Assembly: GCF_035627495.1 (NCBI RefSeq)
Contig: NZ_DASPLO010000218.1
Location: forward strand, 1 to 64,000
DNA: 64,000 nucleotides
Source of the DNA: Methylocaldum sp035627495
Lineage (GTDB): Bacteria; Pseudomonadota; Gammaproteobacteria; Methylococcales; Methylococcaceae
Direction of reading: 5' to 3'
Part shown: piece after piece, positions 16,844 through 25,702 of the stretch
Numbering within the stretch: the first letter of the stretch is position 1
How the letters are laid out: every line of letters begins with the position of its first letter
The notes under the pieces: model-generated
Database searches by the model: none
The model's input: only the letters and a program-made list of their open reading frames with translations
Told to the model about the DNA's origin: nothing
Position numbers and translations under genes: made by a program

Positions 16844-17545
16844 ATGACGGATAAATGGCTTCATCTTTGCGAACTGAGTGGGGATCCTTGGGTTCTCCCC
16901 ATTTGGGCGTCTGTTCATCGTGCGATGGCAGCTGGACGGACCACAGCCATCACACCGGAGCTTAGTGAGATGGGCGTACACATCTCCACTCGCCTCACAT
17001 TGCTCCCTCGTGTAGTTGATCGTCTCACCAAAGATGTGTCGGCTCTCTATTGCACTGCAAAAGCCTATGAGCCAGAGCATGTTTTTACGAGAACAAAGAG
17101 CGGAACGGCTCTTCCGGTTGACAATGACATCAAGTACCACGTCATAGCCGATGTCGATTCGTTCCTGTTCGAAGTAAATGCTTGCGCGGAATTGATGCAA
17201 AAGTTCTTTCAGCTCCTATACGCGCATGCGGGTAAACCTATCACTGACAAAGAAGACGTCGCCAAGGCAGTCATTGCGGTTCTCAAAAAAGACGGAGTGC
17301 CAAAAGCTTGGTTCAAAAAGCTCAAACAAGCTCGGAACTTCGCGGCTCATAATGGCACGCCTTATGTCGCCATAGACATTTCTGAGTATGGAAAATGGGA
17401 GGCTCTGTTCTTGAAGGAGAACATTGTTCTACTTGATGACAAAAGAAAGTTCTTCAAAGTCTCGGATCTTCAGGACATTTCGCATGGATTTTCCAGTGCA
17501 AAGACCGCCTTGCAAAAACACCTCGTAGAGCTATTTCAGCTATGA
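16844..17545 (+). CDS. HEPN-like protein of unknown function
   Basis: A 233-residue protein I do not recognise as a named family. Residues 164-169 read RNFAAH, the Rx4H motif (with the usual polar residue after R) that marks catalytic HEPN-domain RNases. The motif sits in a helical context, KAWFKKLKQARNFAAHNG, preceded by another long helix (NACAELMQKFFQLLYAH), as expected of a HEPN bundle. The base composition is visibly more AT-rich than the neighbours and codon use differs (AAA, CTT, TCT common), which suggests recent acquisition. ATG at 16844 chosen over a TTG two codons upstream. There is no obvious antitoxin partner on either side. Confidence 0.6.
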   Translation: MTDKWLHLCELSGDPWVLPIWASVHRAMAAGRTTAITPELSEMGVHISTRLTLLPRVVDRLTKDVSALYCTAKAYEPEHVFTRTKSGTALPVDNDIKYHVIADVDSFLFEVNACAELMQKFFQLLYAHAGKPITDKEDVAKAVIAVLKKDGVPKAWFKKLKQARNFAAHNGTPYVAIDISEYGKWEALFLKENIVLLDDKRKFFKVSDLQDISHGFSSAKTALQKHLVELFQL

Positions 17546-18017
17546 AGAAACGCAGAGCGTTCTCCAGCGAGGCGTAGCGAGGGCCGTCGCCACTCGTCCT
17601 CAGTCCCGTTAGGGCGCCCCCGAGCATCGGAGTCCGGCACCGGAATTGCCCAATGGGGCGCGGCAGGAAGCCGCGCGGCGACCGAGGTACAGGGACGTGC
17701 CTTCGGTCGCCCCCGGTGCCGGGCGAGACGCGCAGGATTAGGGCGCTCTACGGGTGTCCTTTCTTTTGGTTCCTTTTCTTTGGACAAGCAAAGAAAAGGA
17801 ACCCGCGTGCGGGGCGGCTCCCCGCTCCAAAAAGAATCGCCGCGATCAGCGGCACCATGGGTCGCGCGTCCGGATACTTCACCACCGCTATGCCGAAACG
17901 AAACATACTCTATCGGCAACACGGGATATATCCGGAGAATTGGGGCGGCGAGAGCGTCGCGAGCGGCAATACGTTCGGGGAGTAACTCGAACGATGCGGT
18001 TCGTTCCTCATCGCATC
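17546..18017. other. Gene-free interval dominated by a long repeat
   Basis: No supported gene. It contains the family L repeat copy 2 (17606-17855) and, at about 17981-18012, a short palindromic repeat. The interval separates the HEPN-like gene from the convergent sensor kinase. Confidence 0.65.
17606..17855. repeat. Long dispersed repeat, family L, copy 2
   Basis: Same organisation as 9683-9931. Hairpin one reads GGCGACCGAGG pairing with CCTTCGGTCGCC. Hairpin two reads GGTTCCTTTTCTTTG pairing with CAAAGAAAAGGAACC, versus GTTACTTTT/AAAAGTAAC in copy 1. Both arms have changed together, so pairing is kept. Confidence 0.85.
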
Positions 18018-19967
18018 CTACAAACCAGGAACTACGCACACTTGTTCGCAGAGCGGCAACCGGATTACAAATTCGCTGCCTTTGCCGAGTCCTTCGCTTT
18101 TCACTTCGACGTGCCCTCCGTGCATCTCGACGATTTTGTGGACGATCATCAAACCCAATCCGAGGCCGCCTTGCGTGCGGTCGAGAGTCCGAGCGGCTTG
18201 AGTGAAAGCATCGAAGAGATGGGGCAATAACGAGCTTGAGATCCCTTCTCCCGTATCGCGAACGGAAATGACCGCCTCCCCATTCGCAAGGACGACGGTC
18301 AGCCAAATGCAGCCGCCTTCCGGCGTGTACTTGGCGGCATTATCGAGGAGATTCGAAATGGTCTGAACCAAGCGCACGTGGTCCCCTTCGAGGTACACCG
18401 GCTCTTCCGGCACCGCAACCGAAAGCACGTGACGTCTGGACTCAATCAGCGGCTGGCTGGTTTCGACAGCCTGGTTGATTACCGTCACGAGATCGACCAA
18501 GGTTATTTGAAGCGTGAGCTTGCCTTGGACGATCCGCGAGACATCCAATAGATCGTTCACCAACCGCACCAGGTGATCGACTTGCCGGTCCACCACGTCG
18601 CGCGCCCATCGGAGCTTGGGATCGAGGGTATCCAGCTTGCGCATGACATGAACCGCATTCCGGATCGGCGCCAGCGGATTCCGGAGCTCATGACCGAGCA
18701 TGGCGATGAATTCGTTCTTTTGCCGGTCGGCCTCGCGAAGCGCTTCCTCCGCTTGTTTACGGTCGGTAATGTCCATCAGCACTCCGATCATGCGCACCGC
18801 GGTTCCGTGGGTGTCATAGTGGAAATTGCCGATCGCCGAGACCCACCGGACGGAACCATCGGGCCAAACAACACGATGATCGAGAACATAACGGGTGTGA
18901 TGTTCCCGTGCCTCGGCTACGGTGGCTTCGACGCGCGGCAAGTCCTCGGGATGCACCCGGTCCGAAAAAGTCTGATAGTCCACGAGAGTAAGCTGTGGCG
19001 GGTAGCCAAAGATCATAGCGTGGCGAGGGTTCCACACGATTTGCTGGCTGATGGGATCCCAGTCCCAGGTACCCAGCCTGGCGGCATCGATCGCCAATCG
19101 GTATCGCTCCTCGCTCTCCCGCAGCGCTTGTTCCTTCTTGACGCTTTCGCTGATGTCCATGATCGCCACCGCACTGCCCACGATGCGGCCGGCAGCGTCG
19201 AAAATGGGGGCCGCGCTGTTGTGGACGAAGGCCCGGGCACCGTCAAAGCGCTGGATTTCCATCAACTGCCCGACAACCGGTTCGCCCTTCCGCAAGGCTT
19301 GCGCCCCGGCCCAATCCTCCGGCTGAACCGGCTGGCCGGTGTCGCCCCACCACGCTTGATAGACGGCGTAATCGCTGATGGACCGTACGGCCGGACACGA
19401 GCCGCCCCATACTTGGTCGTAGGCCCGGTTAGCCCCGATTCTGCCGCCTCGGGAATCCAAGATAGCCACGCCCACGGGCAGAGTTTCCATGACGGCTTCG
19501 AGCCGGTTCCGCTCGTTCACGACCTCGTCGTGCGCCGCGCTTAGCGCCTGCTCGGCCCGCTGGCGCTCGACGATTTCCTGCTCGAGTCGTTCCTTTTGCG
19601 TAAGCACCTCCATCAGCGCCTGCCTTTCCTCCTTGCGGAGCAGCGAGATCATCAGGCTAAGCACCCCGCCCACGCTCAAAAGCAGCAGCACGCGCAGCCA
19701 CTCTCTTTGTTCCGCGATCTGCCATGAGTAGAAGGGTTCGATTAAATAGTAGACGCTCGATAATGTGCTCAATACGGTGGCAAAAAAACCCGCTTTAAAG
19801 CTGCCGTACCAAGCCGCGAGCGCCACCCCGACCAGAAAGAGAAGCAGGGGAGGAGATCCCATGAAAAGCGGCAGCAGGAAATGCTGAACGATCAATATGG
19901 TTCCTGTCGCCAGTACCGCTACAACGTAGCCGTTGCTCAAAACTCGCTTAATGGAAAGTGTGTGCAA
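18018..19967 (-). CDS. Membrane-bound PAS sensor histidine kinase
   Basis: A 649-residue histidine kinase. Residues 1-115 carry several hydrophobic segments of the DUF4118/KdpD-like membrane type (TGTILIVQHFLLPLFMG, PPLLLFLVGVALAAWYG, WLRVLLLLSVGGVLSLMI). A coiled coil follows, then two PAS/PAC domains (VGVAILDSRGGRIGANRAY, then TWDWDPISQQIVWNPRH). The HisKA phosphoacceptor is FIAMLGHELRNPLAPIRNA. The HATPase_c domain has SNLLDNAAKYTPEGG, DTGEGI and GGLGLGLMIV. It begins with TTG (19967-19965), so the start is uncertain. No response regulator is adjacent; it may signal through a distant partner. It is convergent with the HEPN-like gene. Confidence 0.88.
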   Translation of the reverse strand: MHTLSIKRVLSNGYVVAVLATGTILIVQHFLLPLFMGSPPLLLFLVGVALAAWYGSFKAGFFATVLSTLSSVYYLIEPFYSWQIAEQREWLRVLLLLSVGGVLSLMISLLRKEERQALMEVLTQKERLEQEIVERQRAEQALSAAHDEVVNERNRLEAVMETLPVGVAILDSRGGRIGANRAYDQVWGGSCPAVRSISDYAVYQAWWGDTGQPVQPEDWAGAQALRKGEPVVGQLMEIQRFDGARAFVHNSAAPIFDAAGRIVGSAVAIMDISESVKKEQALRESEERYRLAIDAARLGTWDWDPISQQIVWNPRHAMIFGYPPQLTLVDYQTFSDRVHPEDLPRVEATVAEAREHHTRYVLDHRVVWPDGSVRWVSAIGNFHYDTHGTAVRMIGVLMDITDRKQAEEALREADRQKNEFIAMLGHELRNPLAPIRNAVHVMRKLDTLDPKLRWARDVVDRQVDHLVRLVNDLLDVSRIVQGKLTLQITLVDLVTVINQAVETSQPLIESRRHVLSVAVPEEPVYLEGDHVRLVQTISNLLDNAAKYTPEGGCIWLTVVLANGEAVISVRDTGEGISSSLLPHLFDAFTQAARTLDRTQGGLGLGLMIVHKIVEMHGGHVEVKSEGLGKGSEFVIRLPLCEQVCVVPGL

Positions 19968-20201
19968 AGAGGTAACCTTTGTTAATCACTATCTCTTCGG
20001 ATGAAACCGAGGTCGTAAAATCTGCTGTTGCGAAAAACACAATACCCTAGAGAACAGCTATGACAAAATAGGACACCGATAAGCTCGATGCGGCTTAGTT
20101 TCCGGAGGATTTCCACTGAGACCGGCGCGCGCGCCTAAACGCACAGATCGCGACGACAAGCCCGATTGAGATTGCCGCCCGCTTTGGGGTAACGTAGACC
20201 C

Positions 20202-23200
20202 ATGATCCTCGACCGATTTCACCCTGCCGTCTCGGCCTGGTTCCGGGAAACCTTTCCCGCGCCGACCGATTGCCAGACCGAAGCCTGGGATGCCATCAAG
20301 GCCGGCAAGCACACGCTGATCGCCGCTCCGACGGGTTCCGGCAAGACTCTGGCGGCGTTTTTGGCCGCCATCGACGATCTGGTTCGGGAGGGCGAAGTCT
20401 TCGGATTGCCGGAAGAAACCCGAGTGCTCTACATCTCGCCGCTCAAGGCGCTGAGCAACGATATCCATAAGAACCTCGAAGCTCCCCTGGACGGCATCAA
20501 CACCAAGCTGTTCGAGCTCGGTTCGACCGACGTGGCGATCCACTCGCAGGTCCGCACCGGCGACACTCCGGCGTTAGCTCGGGCGGCCATGAACAAGCAT
20601 CCGCCGCATATTCTGGTGACCACGCCCGAGTCGGTTTATATCCTTCTTACCAGCGAAGGCGGACGCCGCCTGCTGAAAACCGTGCGCACGGTGATCGTCG
20701 ACGAAATTCATGCGGTGGTGGGCAGCAAGCGCGGGGCACACCTGGCCTTGTCGCTGGAGCGGCTGGAACGCCTGGTCGAGCATCGCCTCATCCGCATCGG
20801 CCTTTCCGCCACCCAGAATCCCATCGAATCGGTCGCGCGCTTTCTGACCGGCGGCGCCGATTGCCGCATCATCGACACCGGCCACCGGCGCCGGCTCGAC
20901 CTTGCCATCGAGCTGCCCGATTCGCCGCTCGAAGCCGTGCTTTCCCAGCAGGCGGCCAAGGAAATCTACGACCGCATGACGGCGTTGATCGAGGCGCACA
21001 AGACCACGCTGATCTTCGTCAACACGCGCCGCCTGGCGGAACGGGTGGCCCGCGCCTTGAGCGAACGGCTGGGCGAGGACCACGTCACCTCGCACCACGG
21101 CAGCCTCTCGCGGGACCAGCGCCTGTCCGCCGAGCACCGGTTGAAAACCGGCAAGCTGAAAGCGCTGGTCGCCACCGCGTCCTTGGAGCTTGGCATCGAC
21201 GTGGGCGACGTGGACCTGGTTTGCCAATTGGGAACCACCGGCTCGATCGCCACATTTTTGCAGCGGGTGGGCCGTTCCGGGCATTTCGCGGGCGGCCTGC
21301 CGAAGGGCCGGCTGTTCCCCGCCAGCCGCGACGATCTCATCGAGTGCATTGCCTTGATCGACGCGGTGCGTCGGGGCGAGCTGGATCGCTTGATCATGCC
21401 GCAGAAGCCCGCGGACGTCCTGGCCCAGCAAATCGTGGCGATGGTGGCCTCGGAGGACTGGTCGGAGGACGAGCTTTACCGGACCGTGTGCCGCGCCTTT
21501 CCGTACGACGAGCTGAGTCGGCAGGAGTTCGACGAGGTCGTCAAGATGCTGGCGGAAGGCTTCAGCACCCGGCGCGGACCGCGCGGCGCCTATTTGCACC
21601 GGGACGGCATTCACAAGCGCTTGCGGGCCCGTCGCGGCGCGAGGCTCACCGCCGTGACCTGCGGCGGGGCGATTCCCGATAATGCCGAGTATCGCGTGAT
21701 CCTGGAACCCTCCGGGGAATTCATCGGCACCGTGGACGAGGATTTCGCCATCGAAAGCCTGGCGGGCGATATTTTTCAGCTCGGCAACGCCAGTTGGCGG
21801 GTTTTGCGCCTGGAAGCGGGCACCTTGCGGGTGGAGGACGCCCGCCATCAGGCACCCAGCATTCCCTTCTGGTTCGGCGAAGCGCCAGGACGGACTCATG
21901 AGCTGTCTTACGCGGTGTCGCGGCTGAGGCGGGGAATCGAAGAGCGCCTGGAGGGAAACGATTGTATCGGGGCTGCCGTTGTAAGCCGCGATAAGCCTGT
22001 CCTGAGCCTGGCCGAAGGAGCGGCAGCCGTTTCCGGCGAATCAAACTTCCAACTGACCATTGGGGGAAATGTCGACCCCGTTGCCGGAAACGCCTTGCTT
22101 ATTCCGGCCTACACACTAGACCAGAACCTGAACCTTCTCGCTGCCAACTCGTTTCTCGAAAACGAGGTCGGCGTGTCGCCGCTGGCCGCATTGCAAGCCG
22201 TCAATTATCTTGCCGCGGCCAAGCTGGCCCTCGGCACGCTGCCCACCTTGGATACCCTGGTGTTCGAGCGTTTCTTCGACGAATCGGGCGGCATGCAGTT
22301 CATCATTCACGCCCCCTTCGGCAGCCGGGTCAATCGGGGCTGGGGACTCGCCTTGCGCAAGCGCTTCTGCCGCACCTTCAATTTCGAGCTGCAAGCCGCC
22401 GCCACCGAGAACGCCATCATTTTGTCCCTGGGCACCTCACAAAGCTTTCCGCTGGAGGACGTCACGCGCTTTTTGAACACCAACACCGTGCGCGAAATTT
22501 TGGTGCAAGCACTGCTCGCGGCCCCCATGTTCAACGTGCGCTGGCGCTGGAACGCCGTCTGTTCGCTGGCGCTCAAGCGCTTTCAGGGCAGCCGGAAGAC
22601 GCCCCCTTATCTCCTCCGCATGCAGGCGGAAGACCTCGTCACCGGCGTGTTTCCAGACCAGCTCGCGTGCTTTGAGAACATCGTCGGCGACCGGGAAGTC
22701 CCCGACCATCCGCTGGTCAACCAGACCGTGCACGACTGCCTTACCGAAGCCATGGACATCGACCGGCTGATGGAAGTAATCAGCGGTATCGAGACCGGCG
22801 CGATCCGCGTGGTGTGCCGCGACCTGACCGAACCCTCGCCGCTCGCCGCCGAAATTGTCAATTCCAAGGTTTACAGCTTCCTGGACGGCGCCCCCCTGGA
22901 AGAGCGCCGAACCCGCGCGGTGGCCAGCCGCCGCTGGCTCGACCCTTCGGAAGCCGCGGACCTCGGCCGTCTCGACCAAACAGCCATCGACCGGGTGCGG
23001 CAAGAAGCCTGGCCCGACGCCTCCTGCGCCGACGAGCTGCACGACGCTTTGCAGATGCTGGGCTTTCTCCAACAATCCGAGGCGGAAATCGGCTGGGAAG
23101 CTCTTTTTCGGGAGTTGAAACTGCAAGAACGCGTGGCGGAATTGCATGTCCCGACCGGCAAGGTTCTTTGGATTGCGGCCGAGCGCTTGCCGCAATTTCG

Positions 23201-24683
23201 TGCGGTATATCCGCAAGCCGGTGATTCGTCGCCCGTTCACATCGGTTATGCCGCACAACTGCCGCCGGAGTACTCGGCGCAGACTTGGACGCCGGAAGAC
23301 GCGCTGAGGGAGATCGTCCGCGGACGCATCGACTGTACCGGTCCCGTCACGGCGGCCGTGCTGGCGGAGGCGTTGTCTCTCCCCGCCGGCCGCATCGAGC
23401 AAGCACTGTTGGCGCTGCAGAACGAAGGCTTCGTTCTGCGCGGGTCATACACGCCGGGGAACGACGCGGAAGAATGGTGCGAAAGGCGTTTGCTGGCGCG
23501 CATCCATCGCTACACCATCAACCGACTGCGTCAGGAAATCGAGCCGGTGCCCAGCGCCGATTTCATGCGCTTCCTGTTTCGCTGGCAGCACGTGCATCCC
23601 GAAAGCCGCATGCAAGGCGCGCAAGCCCTCGCGGCGGTTTTGGCCCAATTGGAAGGCTTCGAGGCCGCCGCGGTCGCTTGGGAAGGCGATTTGCTGCCGG
23701 GTCGGATTGCCGATTACGATCCGGCCTGGCTCGATGCCTTATGCCTTTCGGGCAAGGTCGTCTGGACCCGGCTTTCCGCCGCTAAAGGCGGCCAGGGACC
23801 GGTCAAATCCTCGCCCATGGCGCTCATCGGCCGGCGCCATCTGCCCTATTGGCGGCAATTCGCCGCCTCGTGCGACTCACCCGAGCTATCGCCGGCCGCA
23901 CGGCGCGTGGCGGACATCCTGAGCATCCGCGGCGCTTTGTTCTTCGAAGAGCTGGCCCAGTGGGCGGGCTTACTGCCGACCCAACTGGAAAACACTTTGG
24001 CGGAACTGGTCGCACGTGGGTGGGTTGCGTCGGACAGCTTTATGGGACTGCGCGCGCTGCTGATCCCGGAGCAAAAAAAGCAGCGCTACCGGGGACTTTC
24101 GTTTGGAATGGCGGAAGCCGGGCGCTGGACCCTCGTTCAGCCCCCGCTGCGGATCGATGAGAGCCCGTCCGAGTTGCCCCATCAGGAAGATCAGGAAGCC
24201 ACCGAGCACGTCGCCGGCATGCTGCTCAAGCGTTACGGCGTCGTGTTCCGCGCACTGCTGGCCCGCGAAACCATCGCACCGCCCTGGCAGGATATCCTCC
24301 GTGTTTACCGGCGTCTGGAAGCTCGCGGCGAAATACGCGGAGGACGCTTCGTGGCCGGCCATTTCGGCGAGCAATTCGCCCTGCCCGAAGCCATAGAAGC
24401 GTTGCGTGCGGTACGCAAGGAGAAAGACACCGAAACCCTTGTCACCCTCAGCGCCGTCGATCCGCTCAACCTCGTCGGCATCATCACGCCCGGCGCTAAA
24501 ATTCCCGCGCTCCCCGGTAACCGCGTGCTCTTCCAAGGCGGCATCCCGACGGCCTTACACGTCGGCAAGGAAACGCAATTCCTGGTTTCGGTCGAAAAGC
24601 ATCGGGAGTGGGAACTCAAGAACCGGCTGACGCAGCGGACGATCCCGCCGCAACTGAGGGCTTATCTCGGCTCGGCGTCTTAG
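20202..24683 (+). CDS. lhr: Lhr-family ATP-dependent DNA helicase
   Basis: A 1493-residue superfamily 2 3'-5' helicase of the long Lhr type (E. coli Lhr is about 1538 residues), implicated in DNA repair. Motif I APTGSGKTLAAFLAAI near residue 43, motif II VDEIHAVVG near residue 166, motif III SATQNP near residue 203, and motif VI QRVGRSGHFAGG near residue 354 are intact. The long C-terminal half contains the Lhr core (winged-helix and beta-barrel) and the Lhr-CTD. Residues about 594-637 are encoded by a 132-bp repeat inserted in frame (21981-22112), adding a segment absent from normal Lhr at the end of the Lhr-core region. The helicase motifs are not interrupted. Divergent from the sensor kinase. 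Confidence 0.93.
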   Translation: MILDRFHPAVSAWFRETFPAPTDCQTEAWDAIKAGKHTLIAAPTGSGKTLAAFLAAIDDLVREGEVFGLPEETRVLYISPLKALSNDIHKNLEAPLDGINTKLFELGSTDVAIHSQVRTGDTPALARAAMNKHPPHILVTTPESVYILLTSEGGRRLLKTVRTVIVDEIHAVVGSKRGAHLALSLERLERLVEHRLIRIGLSATQNPIESVARFLTGGADCRIIDTGHRRRLDLAIELPDSPLEAVLSQQAAKEIYDRMTALIEAHKTTLIFVNTRRLAERVARALSERLGEDHVTSHHGSLSRDQRLSAEHRLKTGKLKALVATASLELGIDVGDVDLVCQLGTTGSIATFLQRVGRSGHFAGGLPKGRLFPASRDDLIECIALIDAVRRGELDRLIMPQKPADVLAQQIVAMVASEDWSEDELYRTVCRAFPYDELSRQEFDEVVKMLAEGFSTRRGPRGAYLHRDGIHKRLRARRGARLTAVTCGGAIPDNAEYRVILEPSGEFIGTVDEDFAIESLAGDIFQLGNASWRVLRLEAGTLRVEDARHQAPSIPFWFGEAPGRTHELSYAVSRLRRGIEERLEGNDCIGAAVVSRDKPVLSLAEGAAAVSGESNFQLTIGGNVDPVAGNALLIPAYTLDQNLNLLAANSFLENEVGVSPLAALQAVNYLAAAKLALGTLPTLDTLVFERFFDESGGMQFIIHAPFGSRVNRGWGLALRKRFCRTFNFELQAAATENAIILSLGTSQSFPLEDVTRFLNTNTVREILVQALLAAPMFNVRWRWNAVCSLALKRFQGSRKTPPYLLRMQAEDLVTGVFPDQLACFENIVGDREVPDHPLVNQTVHDCLTEAMDIDRLMEVISGIETGAIRVVCRDLTEPSPLAAEIVNSKVYSFLDGAPLEERRTRAVASRRWLDPSEAADLGRLDQTAIDRVRQEAWPDASCADELHDALQMLGFLQQSEAEIGWEALFRELKLQERVAELHVPTGKVLWIAAERLPQFRAVYPQAGDSSPVHIGYAAQLPPEYSAQTWTPEDALREIVRGRIDCTGPVTAAVLAEALSLPAGRIEQALLALQNEGFVLRGSYTPGNDAEEWCERRLLARIHRYTINRLRQEIEPVPSADFMRFLFRWQHVHPESRMQGAQALAAVLAQLEGFEAAAVAWEGDLLPGRIADYDPAWLDALCLSGKVVWTRLSAAKGGQGPVKSSPMALIGRRHLPYWRQFAASCDSPELSPAARRVADILSIRGALFFEELAQWAGLLPTQLENTLAELVARGWVASDSFMGLRALLIPEQKKQRYRGLSFGMAEAGRWTLVQPPLRIDESPSELPHQEDQEATEHVAGMLLKRYGVVFRALLARETIAPPWQDILRVYRRLEARGEIRGGRFVAGHFGEQFALPEAIEALRAVRKEKDTETLVTLSAVDPLNLVGIITPGAKIPALPGNRVLFQGGIPTALHVGKETQFLVSVEKHREWELKNRLTQRTIPPQLRAYLGSAS
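21981..22112. repeat. 132-bp palindromic repeat inserted in frame within lhr
   Basis: Left end GTAAGCCGCGATAAGC (21981-21996) and right end GCTTATTCCGGCCTAC (22097-22112) are imperfect inverted repeats. The inside carries aagcctgtcctgagcctggccgaagg plus a nested inverted repeat (CGTTTCCGGC / GCCGGAAACG). The length is 44 codons and the lhr frame stays open. Confidence 0.8.
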
Positions 24684-24722
24684 GATAGGGCCGAAAACAA
24701 GCTTCCGATTCATGTTTCCGGT

Positions 24723-24817
24723 GTAGGATGGGTTAGCCTCGCCTGGTGGGTTACGGCGCGCGGAAACACCAAAAGAACTTTGCCGAGTCCGTGGAATGCG
24801 CGCCTAACCCACCCTAC
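24723..24817. repeat. Palindromic repeat, GTAGGGYGGGTTA family
   Basis: Bounded by GTAGGATGGGTTAG (24723-24736) and CTAACCCACCCTAC (24804-24817), matching at 13 of 14 positions. It sits between the convergent lhr and PilZ genes. Confidence 0.75.
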
Positions 24818-24869
24818 AATCGTTTTCGAGTAGAACGGGACGTTATTGGTGGCCAAATCGTTGGCGCCT

Positions 24870-25613
24870 TCAGCGCGATACGCTTTCCTGGCGCTTTTTC
24901 TGCAATTCGATCTCGTAAATGAATTTCTGAAGGCTGATTTCAAAGTTCCGGCTGGTACCCCGGAAGATGCATCCTACCCGCTGCCCGGCCGGCGGATTGG
25001 CCCAGGTCATCGCGACTTTATTGCGCACCTCAAGACCCAGCTTCACTTCGCCGTGGCCGGGTAAGATTAGCGTGCATTCTTCGAGAATATGCCCCATGGC
25101 AAACGAATCGTTGAGCCGATTGGTTTTGTCGACGAGGGCTAACCCTGAAAGACTGATGTCGGCGATGCCGAACTCGGCAGGCATATCGTCCAACTTGACC
25201 ACGCATTTGGCCGGCATGGCGACCGGAATCGTCACCCGGTAAAACTTCCGCTGCTGCCGCCAGTACAAAGAATCGGGAATCGGCGCCGCGAGCACGGTCT
25301 GCCCGTTCAAGGTCGCTTCGGTAAGTTTGGCCAGGGTGAACCGGCTTTGGATACCTTCGACTTGTCCGCTGAACACGACCTCCTGCGCCGCCAGCAACTG
25401 CTGATTAAGGCCGAAATTCTCGCTCAAATCCATGACCACCAGTTCCCTTTCCGGCATCACCTGCACGATTGTGGTCACGAAACTCAGATTTTTCCCGCTC
25501 GGCTGAGCGCTTAAAAGGCACTTTTTCTTCTGGATGAGCTTGAGCGTTTCGATAATCTCGCTCCTGCCTTTCAGAGTGTATCCGCCGTGGCTTTCAATGG
25601 TATCGGCTTGCAT
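24870..25613 (-). CDS. PilZ domain c-di-GMP-binding protein (YcgR-like)
   Basis: A 247-residue protein. The N-terminal 110 residues resemble the YcgR flagellar-brake domain. The C-terminal PilZ domain carries the c-di-GMP-binding motifs RQQRKFYR (RxxxR type, near residue 122) and DISLSG (D/NxSxxG, near residue 156). It is probably an effector for the diguanylate cyclases in this window, controlling motility or surface behaviour by protein contact. No flagellar genes are nearby. A single gene, convergent with lhr. Confidence 0.85.
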   Translation of the reverse strand: MQADTIESHGGYTLKGRSEIIETLKLIQKKKCLLSAQPSGKNLSFVTTIVQVMPERELVVMDLSENFGLNQQLLAAQEVVFSGQVEGIQSRFTLAKLTEATLNGQTVLAAPIPDSLYWRQQRKFYRVTIPVAMPAKCVVKLDDMPAEFGIADISLSGLALVDKTNRLNDSFAMGHILEECTLILPGHGEVKLGLEVRNKVAMTWANPPAGQRVGCIFRGTSRNFEISLQKFIYEIELQKKRQESVSR

Positions 25614-25702
25614 GTGTCGCTATCGAACTAACGGGCCATTTTGGCATTAAAGCTTAGCAGGGGATTGCGCCGAGAAGCGATATCGGAGTCGCCTGCCAGT
25701 GG

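Noticed and set aside
20574..21899. Long minus-strand frame inside lhr, and a similar one at 22437-23402
   Set aside because: Both are antisense shadows of an intact helicase gene with all its motifs; no family resemblance and no ribosome-binding site.
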